This document shows, piece by piece, positions 35,833 through 44,569 of a DNA stretch of 64,000 nucleotides. Origin of the DNA: Tissierellaceae bacterium (GTDB lineage: Bacteria > Bacillota > Clostridia > Tissierellales > Tissierellaceae); assembly GCA_023229175.1 (NCBI GenBank), contig JALNZV010000009.1, forward strand, positions 1-64,000. The letters run 5' to 3'. The notes below the pieces were generated by a model. It had not been told where the DNA came from. It was given only the letters and a program-made list of their open reading frames with translations, and made no database searches. Positions within the stretch are counted from its first letter, which is position 1. Each line of letters opens with the position of its first letter. The position numbers and the translations under genes were made by a program.

Positions 35833-35928
35833 TGGCTAGGAAAGCAAAAGTGAACATGTGCAGGAGCACTAATACAGGTTAAGGAATGCTATGTATATTT
35901 TAGCACAGACACCGACGATTCTTAGCCA
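35833..35928 (+). promoter_or_regulatory. Structured leader of the kdd-kam operon
   Basis: TGGCTAGGAA (35833-35842) pairs with TTCTTAGCCA (35919-35928), one G-U pair. Inside are GTGC-AGGA-GCAC (35858-35869) and TGCTA/TAGCA (35887-35891/35901-35905), giving a three-way junction. I could not match it to a known riboswitch; no B12 box is seen despite the B12-dependent enzyme encoded downstream. Confidence 0.4.
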
Positions 35929-35961
35929 AATGAAGCAAAAAATACTGAGGAGGGATGCCAA

Positions 35962-36999
35962 TTGAAAAAAGGATGTCCATACGGCACACATAGGGTCATA
36001 GAACCAGAAGGAGTGCTGCCACAACCAGCATTAAAAATCGACAACGACATGGAAATTTATGACAATGAGATACTTATCGATGTACAGACACTGAACGTCG
36101 ACTCAGCAAGTTTTACCCAAATAAAAGAGCAGGCAAATGGAGATTTAGAAGAGATAAAAAAGATTATGAAAGGCATTGTAGCAGATAAAGGAAAACACCA
36201 AAACCCAGTTACAGGTTCAGGTGGAATGTTAATAGGTACAGTTGAAAAGATTGGACCAGCTCTAGAGGGAAAGACTGATTTAAAAGTAGGAGACAAAATC
36301 GCAACATTAGTATCCTTGTCCCTAACACCCCTTCGCATAGACGAATTTAAAGAAATAAGATCAGAAGTAGATCAAGTAGATATAGTAGGAAAAGCAATAC
36401 TATTCGAATCAGGCATATATGCAATAATACCAAAGGATTTGCCAGAGAATTTGGCATTATCAGTATTAGATGTGGCAGGAGCACCAGCACAGACGGCAAA
36501 ACTTGTAAAACCAGGAGATACAGTAGTAGTCATAGGAGGTACGGGCAAATCGGGTATGCTTTGTCTATATGAGGCAAAGAAAAGGGCAGGAGTCACAGGA
36601 AATGTAATATGTATCGGTTCCAGAGATAAGACACTTCAAAGAGTAAAAGATGCCAACCTAGCAGATGTATATATTAAGGCAAATGCCACCAATGCAGTTG
36701 AAATACTTGAAAAGATAAAAGAAGCAACAAATGGCGAAATGGCAGATATAGTAATTAATACAGTAAATATACCAAATACCGAGATGTCCAGTATACTGAG
36801 CTGTAAGGACAGAGGAACAGTGTATTTCTTTAGCATGGCTACCAGCTTTACAAAAGCTGCCCTAGGAGCGGAAGGAGTAGGCAAAGACGTAACTATGATT
36901 GTAGGTAATGGCTACACAAAGGATCACGCCGCCATATCATTAGAACTTATGAGAGAGTCGGAAACCTTAAGAAAGATTTTTACAGAGCTTTATGCTTAG
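35962..36999 (+). CDS. kdd: L-erythro-3,5-diaminohexanoate dehydrogenase
   Basis: A 345-residue MDR-like dehydrogenase that oxidatively deaminates 3,5-diaminohexanoate to 3-keto-5-aminohexanoate in lysine fermentation. The N-terminus KKGCPYGTHRVIEPEGVLPQPA is characteristic of the Kdd/Ord group, and the NAD-binding loop is VVIGGTGKSGMLCLYEAKK (about 191-209). It starts at TTG 35962 behind GAGGAGGGATG. It is the first gene after the sigma-54 promoter and lies upstream of both aminomutases, so three of the pathway's steps are encoded here. The ornithine homologue Ord acts on 2,4-diaminopentanoate; the kamA and kamDE neighbours favour the lysine assignment. Confidence 0.92.
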   Translation: MKKGCPYGTHRVIEPEGVLPQPALKIDNDMEIYDNEILIDVQTLNVDSASFTQIKEQANGDLEEIKKIMKGIVADKGKHQNPVTGSGGMLIGTVEKIGPALEGKTDLKVGDKIATLVSLSLTPLRIDEFKEIRSEVDQVDIVGKAILFESGIYAIIPKDLPENLALSVLDVAGAPAQTAKLVKPGDTVVVIGGTGKSGMLCLYEAKKRAGVTGNVICIGSRDKTLQRVKDANLADVYIKANATNAVEILEKIKEATNGEMADIVINTVNIPNTEMSSILSCKDRGTVYFFSMATSFTKAALGAEGVGKDVTMIVGNGYTKDHAAISLELMRESETLRKIFTELYA

Positions 37000-37023
37000 A
37001 AACCTAAAAAGGAGTTGTTAAAA

Positions 37024-38262
37024 GTGCGTAATTTTAAAGATATTGAAATTTGGAAGGACGTTACCCAAGAGCAATGGGATGACTGGAAATGGCAAGTAAG
37101 AAATAGAATTACAGACGTAGAGACTTTGGGCAAGGTAATCAACCTTACAGAAAAGGAAAAAGAAGATATAGGCGAAGTAATGACGAAATTTAGGGCTGCC
37201 ATCACGCCGTATTACGCTTCATTAATGGACCCAGACGACCCACATTGCCCAGTGAGAATGCAGGCAGTACCGACCATATCTGAAACCCATATTAGCTCCG
37301 CAGACTTAGTGGATCCATTGGACGAAGACGAGGACTCACCAGTAGATGGAATAACCCATAGGTATCCAGACAGAGTACTATTTCTAATAACAGACCAATG
37401 CTCCATGTACTGTAGACACTGTACCAGAAGAAGATTTGCAGGGCAGCACGACATGGGAGTTCCAAGGGATAAAATCAACGCAGGTATAGAATACATCAGA
37501 AATACGCCACAAGTAAGGGACGTACTCCTATCAGGTGGAGATGCCCTATTGGTATCAGACGATTTACTAGAGTATATCGTAAAAAGCCTAAGGGAAATCC
37601 CCCATGTGGAAATCATAAGAATCGGATCCCGTACACCAGTAGTTATGCCGCAAAGGATTACAGACGATTTAGTAAATATGCTGAAGAAATACCATCCAGT
37701 ATGGCTAAATACTCACTTTAACCATCCAAAGGAAATAACGCCTACATCCATAGCCGCCAATGAAAAGATGGCAAATGCAGGTATCCCCCTAGGAAACCAG
37801 TCAGTACTATTGAGGGGAGTCAACGACTGTCCAGAGACCATGAAGGAATTAGTCCACGGATTAGTCAAGATGAGAGTAAGGCCTTATTACATCTACCAAT
37901 GCGACCTGTCCTTAGGTATAGAGCACTTTAGGACAAAAGTTTCAAAGGGTATAGAAATCATCGAATCCCTACGAGGACATACATCGGGATTTGCAGTGCC
38001 AACATTTGTAGTAGACGCCCCTGGCGGTGGAGGTAAAATCCCAGTAATGCCGCAATACGTAATCTCTCAGTCTCCAAATAAAGTAGTATTGAGAAATTAC
38101 GAGGGAATAATCACCACATATACAGAGCCAGACTATATAGACGAAGGCTGCAAAGACAAAAAAGAATCCACATCCACAGGAGTAGCCAGCCTATTCGAAG
38201 GCCCAGAAGTTAAATACCTAGAGCCAAGCTACCTAGAGAGAAGGCATAGGGGAGACAAGTAA
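37024..38262 (+). CDS. kamA: Lysine 2,3-aminomutase
   Basis: A 412-residue radical-SAM enzyme that converts L-lysine to L-beta-lysine. The cluster motif CSMYCRHC gives Cys126, Cys130 and Cys133; the PLP lysine is Lys338 in [10 protein letters not shown]. The substrate-binding aspartates and the GGDALLVSD region are conserved, and the sequence tracks the Clostridium subterminale enzyme along its length. GTG 37024 is preferred over TTG 37015 because GGAG (37011-37014) lies nine bases upstream. It lacks the cysteine-rich GCNCDVC zinc-binding tail of the C. subterminale enzyme, having EGCKDKKE instead. Confidence 0.96.
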   Translation: MRNFKDIEIWKDVTQEQWDDWKWQVRNRITDVETLGKVINLTEKEKEDIGEVMTKFRAAITPYYASLMDPDDPHCPVRMQAVPTISETHISSADLVDPLDEDEDSPVDGITHRYPDRVLFLITDQCSMYCRHCTRRRFAGQHDMGVPRDKINAGIEYIRNTPQVRDVLLSGGDALLVSDDLLEYIVKSLREIPHVEIIRIGSRTPVVMPQRITDDLVNMLKKYHPVWLNTHFNHPKEITPTSIAANEKMANAGIPLGNQSVLLRGVNDCPETMKELVHGLVKMRVRPYYIYQCDLSLGIEHFRTKVSKGIEIIESLRGHTSGFAVPTFVVDAPGGGGKIPVMPQYVISQSPNKVVLRNYEGIITTYTEPDYIDEGCKDKKESTSTGVASLFEGPEVKYLEPSYLERRHRGDK

Positions 38263-38273
38263 AGGAGTAATAT

Positions 38274-39302
38274 ATGATTGAGCTAATAAGAGGTAAATAC
38301 AACACAATATCCATAGTCGGCATGGCGAAAAACAGCGGCAAGACCGTAGCCCTTAACTATTTAATAGAGGAAGCCATAGAAAACAGTATTTCCATTGGCA
38401 TCACCTCCATAGGACGAGACGGAGAAGTCCTAGATATAGTCACGGAAACGGAAAAACCTCCAATATTCGTAGAAGAAGGCACAGTTATTGCCACAGCATC
38501 AGGGGTTCTAGACCTAGGCGATGCCAACATAGAAATATTAAAAGTAACAGAGTATAAAACACCTCTAGGCGAAATAATCATAGGCAAAGTAAGGCATGGG
38601 GGCTATGTGCAAATAGCAGGCCCCCAGCGCCTATCGGAAATAAAAAAGTCAGCAGATGAAATGCTAGACTTAGGAGCAGAATTTGTAATCATAGATGGAG
38701 CCTTAGATAGATTTTCCCAGGCGGCTCCAGCTGTGTCAGAAGCTACCATACTATCCACAGGGGCAGTAATATCAAGGGACATGAACATAGTAATAGAAAA
38801 GACCATCCATAAAGTAAATACCCTTGGTCTTCCCGAAGTTGAAGGAAAAGAAATAAGAAGGATACTCAGGGAAGTCATGGATAAGGGGCAAATAGCCACA
38901 GTGGATGTTGAAAACAAAGTAGAGATTATTCCAATAAAAACCGCATTAAATTCAGGTCATATAATAGCAGATTATCTAAAAAACAATACTAAATACTTGG
39001 CTATACCAGGTTCCCTAGTGAAAAATACCTTGGAAGATTTGATAAAATCCACAAGAAAATACAAAGACATAGAAATAATAATCCAAGATGGAACTAAGAT
39101 ATTTATAGAATCTAAAGACTGGATTAAATTTGTTCGCCAAGGAATAAAAATAAAAGTATTAGATAAAATTAATCTAATAGGCATTACGGTAAATCCCTAT
39201 GCACCAGCAGGATACTACTTTGAACCAAAAGATTTTTTACTAAAAATGAAATCATACATAGACCATATACCCGTAATGGACCTAGTATTGGGCGGTGAAT
39301 AA
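38274..39302 (+). CDS. kamB: KamB, P-loop protein of the lysine aminomutase cluster
   Basis: A 342-residue protein with an N-terminal P-loop, GMAKNSGKT (about residues 17-25). The rest is a mixed alpha/beta protein with EFVIIDGALDRFSQAAP (about 136-152), which looks like a Walker B region. It is conserved beside kamC in lysine fermentation clusters. Its reaction is unproven; association with kamC suggests a role in assembly or reactivation of the B12-dependent aminomutase, which is inference. AAAGGAGTAATAT precedes the ATG. Confidence 0.85.
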   Translation: MIELIRGKYNTISIVGMAKNSGKTVALNYLIEEAIENSISIGITSIGRDGEVLDIVTETEKPPIFVEEGTVIATASGVLDLGDANIEILKVTEYKTPLGEIIIGKVRHGGYVQIAGPQRLSEIKKSADEMLDLGAEFVIIDGALDRFSQAAPAVSEATILSTGAVISRDMNIVIEKTIHKVNTLGLPEVEGKEIRRILREVMDKGQIATVDVENKVEIIPIKTALNSGHIIADYLKNNTKYLAIPGSLVKNTLEDLIKSTRKYKDIEIIIQDGTKIFIESKDWIKFVRQGIKIKVLDKINLIGITVNPYAPAGYYFEPKDFLLKMKSYIDHIPVMDLVLGGE

Positions 39303-39303
39303 T

Positions 39304-40932
39304 ATGGAATTTATGGACCAGGAAACTAGAGAAGCCTTAGACTTTCAGTACGTATTAAATAAAATAAATACCTTGACGCCCTATGGAAATATGTTTAAGA
39401 GGCGTTTAAGGGCATTTAAACTAGGAGAAGAAGATAAGTTAATTGGTGAATTAAATAAAATAGAAGACCTATTGAACATAGGAAAAAATAAAGAAATCAT
39501 GGAGGAACTAAAGGGCATACTTAGCCACATAAAGGATTTAAGGACCTCCATAAGACGAGGAATGGAAGGTTTTATCCTAACGGAGGTAGAATTGTTTGAG
39601 ATAAAAAACTTCCTTTATTTAATCAGGGACCTATCAAATATAGTGGAAAAATACGGAATAACAATATTCGAAGACACTGAAATAAAGCCAGTAGAACAAT
39701 TAGAAAGGCTTTTAGACCCAGAGGATACAGGAATATCCACATTTTATATATACGATGCCTATTCGGAGGAACTGAAAGGTATACGAAAGAAAAAGCAGAA
39801 TTTAGAGAAGGAAATAAAACTGGGGAAAAAACACATAAAAGAGAAAATCAAAGAGGAACTGAATATTAGCTTAAGGCCAGACTCCTCTGCAGTAGTATCA
39901 AAGGACGACAAAGAATTAATAGATAAATTGCAAGATTATCCCTATCTATCCTATGTATCAGAAACATATATGACCGTGAAATTTGCCATTAAGCCTACAG
40001 AGGGGCTAAAAGCCCTGGAAAACCAGGTGAATATATTAAAAGACAAAGAAGAAAGAGAAGAACTTAGAATAAGGGAAAGGCTGTCCAAGGAAATAGGCAA
40101 AAGAAATAGGCAGATTTATAAAAATATGGGGAGCATAGGAAGGCTGGATTTGCTGCTTAGCAAGGTTAGATTTGCCATAGAAATTCGCGGAGTAAAGCCA
40201 GAAATTATATGCAAAAGGGTTATAAAAATAGAAGATGGAATTCATCCAAAGGTAAAAGAAGTGCTGGAAGGCAAAAATCTTAAATTTACCCCCATAAGTT
40301 TAGAACTGAGAGAAGGAGTCACCTGCATTACAGGGGCAAATATGGGGGGAAAGACCATAAGCCTAAAGCTAATTGGTCTATTGTCAGCCATGGCACAGCA
40401 CGGTTTATTTGTACCTGCAAAGTCCATGGTATATGGATTAAATAAATTTATAGTCACCTCCATAGGAGATATGCAATCTACGGATTCAGGGCTTTCCACA
40501 TTTGGAGGAGAAATCAAAACAGTTCAAAATGCCATAAAGATGTCGGAGGACAAGGGCTTAATACTCATAGATGAATTGGCAAGGGGTACAAATCCAGAAG
40601 AAGGATATGCCATATCAAAGGCCATAGTATCTCATTTGAAGGAGAAAAGTTCCATATCCCTGCTGACAACCCACTACGACAACGTAGCAAACTCAGAAGA
40701 AGTGCTCCATTTACAAGTCGTAGGGTTGTCAAAGCTGGATTTTAATAGCTTGGCACAGGAAATATCTAAGGGGGATAAAATGGAGATAATAAACAAATAT
40801 ATGGACTATAGACTAAGGATAGTACAAAAAGATACCCCAATACCCAAGGATGCCATAAACATAGCCAGGATTATGGGATTAGAGCCTGGGATTATTGCAG
40901 AAGCAGAGAAAGAGCTTCAAATTAAATACTAA
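39304..40932 (+). CDS. kamC: KamC, MutS-like ATPase of the lysine aminomutase cluster
   Basis: A 542-residue MutS-family protein that keeps the lever/core and ATPase parts but lacks the mismatch-binding domain. Walker A is GANMGGKT (about 346-353) and Walker B is LILIDELARGTNPEEG (about 419-434). A coiled-coil region rich in Lys/Glu spans about 155-290. Genes of this type lie beside B12-dependent aminomutases (the kam and ora clusters), so a chaperone or reactivase role is likelier than DNA repair (inference). The ATG at 39304 follows GGGCGGTGA and lies just past the kamB stop; a GTG at 39295 is the alternative. Confidence 0.85.
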   Translation: MEFMDQETREALDFQYVLNKINTLTPYGNMFKRRLRAFKLGEEDKLIGELNKIEDLLNIGKNKEIMEELKGILSHIKDLRTSIRRGMEGFILTEVELFEIKNFLYLIRDLSNIVEKYGITIFEDTEIKPVEQLERLLDPEDTGISTFYIYDAYSEELKGIRKKKQNLEKEIKLGKKHIKEKIKEELNISLRPDSSAVVSKDDKELIDKLQDYPYLSYVSETYMTVKFAIKPTEGLKALENQVNILKDKEEREELRIRERLSKEIGKRNRQIYKNMGSIGRLDLLLSKVRFAIEIRGVKPEIICKRVIKIEDGIHPKVKEVLEGKNLKFTPISLELREGVTCITGANMGGKTISLKLIGLLSAMAQHGLFVPAKSMVYGLNKFIVTSIGDMQSTDSGLSTFGGEIKTVQNAIKMSEDKGLILIDELARGTNPEEGYAISKAIVSHLKEKSSISLLTTHYDNVANSEEVLHLQVVGLSKLDFNSLAQEISKGDKMEIINKYMDYRLRIVQKDTPIPKDAINIARIMGLEPGIIAEAEKELQIKY

Positions 40933-40951
40933 AACAAAGGAGGTAATGAAA

Positions 40952-42505
40952 ATGTCCAAACTAAATCTCAATCAGGACTTAATAGACAGCTCGAGAAACG
41001 CCGCCAAAAACATAGCAGAAGAAGTGCAAAGATTCATCGACGATCACACCACAGCATCTACAGAAAGGACCATAGTTAGACTTCTAGGAGTAGATGGGGT
41101 CGATGAAATAGACAAACCCCTTCCCAATGTGGTAGTAGATAATATCATAGAAGGGGGAGGACTGGAAAGAGGTGCAGCCTATTGGATAGGAAATGCAGTC
41201 CTTAGCACAGGGCTTACGCCACAGAAAATAGCAGAAAAAGTAGCCATAGGTGAAATAGATATAACAAAAATCCCTGCTGAAGATGAAGAAAAAATAAAAG
41301 AAACAGTAGGGGAAATAGCAAAGAAGACTGTGGATAAAATCGTAGAAAACAGGGAAAAAAGAGAAGACTACTTAAACACCATAGGAGAAGGGAAAAAGCC
41401 ATATCTATACGTCATAGTTGCCACAGGAAACATATACGAGGACATCATCCAAGCTCAAGCAGCTGCAAGGCAAGGAGCGGACGTAGTGGCAGTCATCCGT
41501 ACAACGGGCCAGTCCCTTCTAGATTATGTGCCCTATGGGCCTACAACTGAAGGCTTTGGAGGAACCTATGCAACCCAAGAAAACTTTAAATTAATGAGAA
41601 GGGCACTCGACGAAGTTGGAGAAGAAGTAGGGAGATATATAAGGCTGACAAATTATTGTTCAGGACTTTGTATGCCTGAAATCGCAGCCATGGGAGCCTT
41701 AGAGAGATTAGATATGATGCTAAACGACGCATTGTACGGCATATTGTTCAGGGACATAAACATGCAAAGAACCTTAGTAGACCAATACTTTTCTAGGGTA
41801 ATAAATGGATTTGCAGGCATTATAATCAATACAGGAGAAGACAATTACCTAACAACTGACGACGCAGTAGAAGCAGCCCATACAGTATTGGCATCTCAAT
41901 TTATCAATGAACAATTTGCTCTAAAGGCGGGAATACCAGAAGAACAAATGGGATTGGGCCATGCATTTGAAATGGATCCAGAAGTAGAAAATGGATTTTT
42001 AATGGAATTGGCTCAGGCACAAATGGCAAGGGAAATATTTCCCAAGGCTCCCTTGAAATACATGCCTCCAACGAAGTTTATGACAGGAAATATATTTAAG
42101 GGGCATATACAAAATGCCATGTTCAATATGGTGTCCATTATGACAAATCAGGGAATTCAACTTCTGGGAATGCTTACAGAAGCCATACACACCCCCCATT
42201 TACACGATAGATATTTGGCAATAGAAAATGCAAAATACGTGTTTAATAACGCCAGAAGCTTGGGGGACGAAATAGAGTTTAAAGAAGGGGGCATCATACA
42301 ATCTAGAGCCCAAGAGGTATTGAATAAGGCAGAAGAGCTATTGACTCAAATAGAAAAAGAGGGCCTGTTTAAGACCATAGAAGAAGGAAAATTTGGAGGA
42401 GTAAAGAGGTTGCGTACAGGGGGCAAGGGCCTGAATGGAGTGGCTAAGAAGGACAGAGGATACTTTAATCCATTTATAGAACTAATGCTTGGAGGTGACA
42501 AATAA
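40952..42505 (+). CDS. kamD: Beta-lysine 5,6-aminomutase alpha subunit
   Basis: A 517-residue TIM-barrel subunit of the adenosylcobalamin- and PLP-dependent aminomutase that moves the terminal amino group of beta-lysine to carbon 5. Conserved segments include RTTGQSLLDYVPYGPTTEG (about 192-210), which lies around the active site, and NYCSGLCMPEIAAMGALERLD (about 236-256). The ATG at 40952 follows AAAGGAGGTAATGAAA. It overlaps kamE through TAATG, indicating translational coupling of the two subunits. Length matches known KamD. Confidence 0.95.
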   Translation: MSKLNLNQDLIDSSRNAAKNIAEEVQRFIDDHTTASTERTIVRLLGVDGVDEIDKPLPNVVVDNIIEGGGLERGAAYWIGNAVLSTGLTPQKIAEKVAIGEIDITKIPAEDEEKIKETVGEIAKKTVDKIVENREKREDYLNTIGEGKKPYLYVIVATGNIYEDIIQAQAAARQGADVVAVIRTTGQSLLDYVPYGPTTEGFGGTYATQENFKLMRRALDEVGEEVGRYIRLTNYCSGLCMPEIAAMGALERLDMMLNDALYGILFRDINMQRTLVDQYFSRVINGFAGIIINTGEDNYLTTDDAVEAAHTVLASQFINEQFALKAGIPEEQMGLGHAFEMDPEVENGFLMELAQAQMAREIFPKAPLKYMPPTKFMTGNIFKGHIQNAMFNMVSIMTNQGIQLLGMLTEAIHTPHLHDRYLAIENAKYVFNNARSLGDEIEFKEGGIIQSRAQEVLNKAEELLTQIEKEGLFKTIEEGKFGGVKRLRTGGKGLNGVAKKDRGYFNPFIELMLGGDK

Positions 42506-43251
42506 TGACTGAAGTACAAAAAGTAGATTTAACAAAAGTAAAGCCCTATGGGGACACCATGAATGACGGCATGGTACAGTTGGGTTTTTCACTTCCAGTA
42601 CCAGCGGGGGATGAGGCATCAGAGGCAGCAAGACAATTGGCAAGGAAAATGGGATTTGAGGAGCCATCTGTAGTGTATACAAAGGACCTTGGAGAAGGCT
42701 ATACGTATTTTGTAGTATATGGAAAGACCCCTTATACCGTTGATTACACCAAAATAGAAGTGCCAAAAGTGGAAATAGACGTCATGGATAGGGGAGAAAT
42801 AGAGCAGTATATCAAGGACAATATAAAAAGAGATGTAGTCATTATTGGAGCCTGCACAGGAACGGATGCACATACAGTGGGCATAGACGCCATAATGAAT
42901 ATGAAAGGCTACGCAGGGCACTTTGGCTTGGAGAGATACGAAGGCGTAGAGGCATATAACTTAGGCTCGCAAGTGCCAAATGAAGAATTAGTGGCAAAGG
43001 CCATAGAGCTAAATGCAGATGCCATTTTAGTATCTCAAGTAGTCACACAAAAAGACGTCCACATACCAAACCTAACAGAATTAGTAGAATTATTGGAAGC
43101 CGAAGGCATTAGGGACAAGATAATCCTATGCTGCGGAGGGCCTAGAGTCAGCCACGAATTGGCAAAGGAACTGGGATACGATGCAGGTTTTGGGCCTGGA
43201 AGCTACGCAGAAGACGTGGCAAGCTTCATAGTAACAGAAATGACAAAATGA
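42505..43251 (+). CDS. kamE: Beta-lysine 5,6-aminomutase beta subunit (B12-binding)
   Basis: A 248-residue Rossmann-type cobalamin-binding subunit. The base-off B12 motif DxHxxG is Asp121-Ala-His123-Thr-Val-Gly126. Lys134, eleven residues later, takes the place of the PLP-forming lysine known in the C. sticklandii enzyme, where the His-Lys distance is also eleven. A GGP/SYAEDVASF segment closes the domain. The TGA stop lies inside a REP palindrome, so the repeat appears to have supplied the end of the gene. Last gene of the kdd-kamABCDE run. Confidence 0.95.
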   Translation: MTEVQKVDLTKVKPYGDTMNDGMVQLGFSLPVPAGDEASEAARQLARKMGFEEPSVVYTKDLGEGYTYFVVYGKTPYTVDYTKIEVPKVEIDVMDRGEIEQYIKDNIKRDVVIIGACTGTDAHTVGIDAIMNMKGYAGHFGLERYEGVEAYNLGSQVPNEELVAKAIELNADAILVSQVVTQKDVHIPNLTELVELLEAEGIRDKIILCCGGPRVSHELAKELGYDAGFGPGSYAEDVASFIVTEMTK

Positions 43252-43297
43252 GCCAGCGGGGACGGTTCTCGCTGGCTCATCGGGACAAAGTTGTCCC
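43248..43297 (+). repeat. REP palindrome 1 with adjacent hairpin
   Basis: ATGAGCCAGC (43248-43257) pairs with GCTGGCTCAT (43271-43280) around loop GGGGACGGTTCTC. GGGACAA-AG-TTGTCCC follows at 43282-43297. The loop segment GGGAC is complementary to the GTCCC of the downstream hairpin. Same family as the REPs near 52281, 53495 and 54386. Confidence 0.9.
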
Positions 43298-43312
43298 ACA
43301 CACTATTGCACC

Positions 43313-43359
43313 AAAAGGATAAAAGGCACTGCTTTATAAGGAGTGCCTTTTATCCTTTT
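43313..43359 (+). terminator. Bidirectional terminator between kamE and lsrB
   Basis: An 18-base perfect stem, AAAAGGATAAAAGGCACT (43313-43330) with AGTGCCTTTTATCCTTTT (43342-43359), around an 11-base loop. It can end both converging operons. Confidence 0.88.
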
Positions 43360-43397
43360 AATAAATAGGATTATATAAAAATAATAATAGGGGCTAA

Positions 43398-44504
43398 TTA
43401 GAAGCTGAAATCGTCTATATTGTCTATGGTGAATACAACTCTTTCAGGTAGCAGAATAATACCTGAGTCTTCTGCATCATAGTCATATCCTTGGATGCTG
43501 TTTGGCTCAACTTTGACTTGTCCAATGTCTGGCACGTCTATGGTATCTCCGACTTTTAATTCATTTCCTAATGCCAACCAGTAGGCAACATATGCGCCCA
43601 ATGCACCTTGTACATTTACATCCCATAGGCCAAATTGATTGATTGTGCCGTCTTTTACGAAGTCTCTCATGGATGATGGAGTAGCAAATCCAGTGATTAT
43701 AACGTCCTGTGCCTTATCTAAGTTCTTGGCTGCTTGTGCCATTCCTGGTAGAGCTGTGGAGTCAGGGCAAAGTACTGCATCTATATCAGGATATGTTTGC
43801 AATATGGATTGTCCAACTTGTAGCGATTTCTGAGCATCTTGCTCACCGTATTGTGTAGTTACAAGTTCCCAACCTGGATGTTTTTCAGCAATATATTCCT
43901 TTGCGTACTCAACCCAAGCATTTTGGTCAGTAACAGTAGGGCTGGAGTAGAAGAATGCAAATTTAGCATTTTCCAGTTGCTCATCCGTCATTTGGCTAGC
44001 AGCCATATCTACTAGCATTGCGCCTAGTAATTCTGGAGTACCCTGGTTGATGTAAACTGAACGATACTCTGGATCCACGTCTGAGTCCCAAGTCACAACC
44101 TTAACGCCTTTGTCCATGGCATTCTTTAGGGCTTGATTTAATCCATCAGGCGACAAAGAAGAAATCGAGATAGCATCTGCTCCTTGGTTTACCGCAGAGT
44201 TAATGATTTGTACTTGGTTTGCAACAGAAGCCTCTGGTGAGCCATCGTACTTAACTTCAAATCCAACTTTTTTGGCAATTTCTTGTGCACCGTCATTTGC
44301 CGATTCAAAGAACATATTTCCAGTAAGTTTTGGTATAAATACTACCTTGACGTCTTTTTCGTCATTTGAACCGCCTGAAGGAGTCTCAACCTTATCCGGT
44401 GTATCTGTTTTACCGCCATCGTCAGCAGGTTTGGTACATCCCGCTAATACAGATAAAAGCATAGCAACAACTAAAATCAATGATAATACTTTAGTCTTTT
44501 TCAT
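43398..44504 (-). CDS. lsrB: AI-2 (autoinducer-2) substrate-binding lipoprotein LsrB
   Basis: A 368-residue lipoprotein of the periplasmic-binding-protein-like family. The signal peptide ends in LAGC (lipidated Cys23), followed by a Gly/Asp/Thr linker. Compared with Salmonella LsrB, binding residues are present as Lys59, Asp140, Asp193, Gln194 and Pro247; the sixth position, Ala222 in Salmonella, is Ser249 here. This pattern supports binding of R-THMF, with slightly altered contacts. It is the last gene of lsrACDB. A riboswitch is not evident, and the transcript ends in the 18-bp stem terminator. Confidence 0.9.
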   Translation of the reverse strand: MKKTKVLSLILVVAMLLSVLAGCTKPADDGGKTDTPDKVETPSGGSNDEKDVKVVFIPKLTGNMFFESANDGAQEIAKKVGFEVKYDGSPEASVANQVQIINSAVNQGADAISISSLSPDGLNQALKNAMDKGVKVVTWDSDVDPEYRSVYINQGTPELLGAMLVDMAASQMTDEQLENAKFAFFYSSPTVTDQNAWVEYAKEYIAEKHPGWELVTTQYGEQDAQKSLQVGQSILQTYPDIDAVLCPDSTALPGMAQAAKNLDKAQDVIITGFATPSSMRDFVKDGTINQFGLWDVNVQGALGAYVAYWLALGNELKVGDTIDVPDIGQVKVEPNSIQGYDYDAEDSGIILLPERVVFTIDNIDDFSF

Positions 44505-44569
44505 CTTAATACCTCCATATTTTTTTATAATTGATAAACCCTAATGGGCTACTGCCTAAAACTTTAAAA

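Noticed and set aside
35833..35928. Cobalamin or lysine riboswitch before kdd
   Set aside because: Structured, but lacks the B12 box and the lysine-riboswitch core motifs; left as an unassigned leader.
40895..40951. Upstream extension of kamD overlapping kamC
   Set aside because: The ATG at 40952 directly follows AAAGGAGGTAATGAAA and matches the known KamD start.
43248..43280. REP palindromes as ordinary terminators only
   Set aside because: Loop and arm sequence are conserved at four sites, including both sides of a RAYT gene, which terminators alone would not explain; some copies may still terminate transcription.
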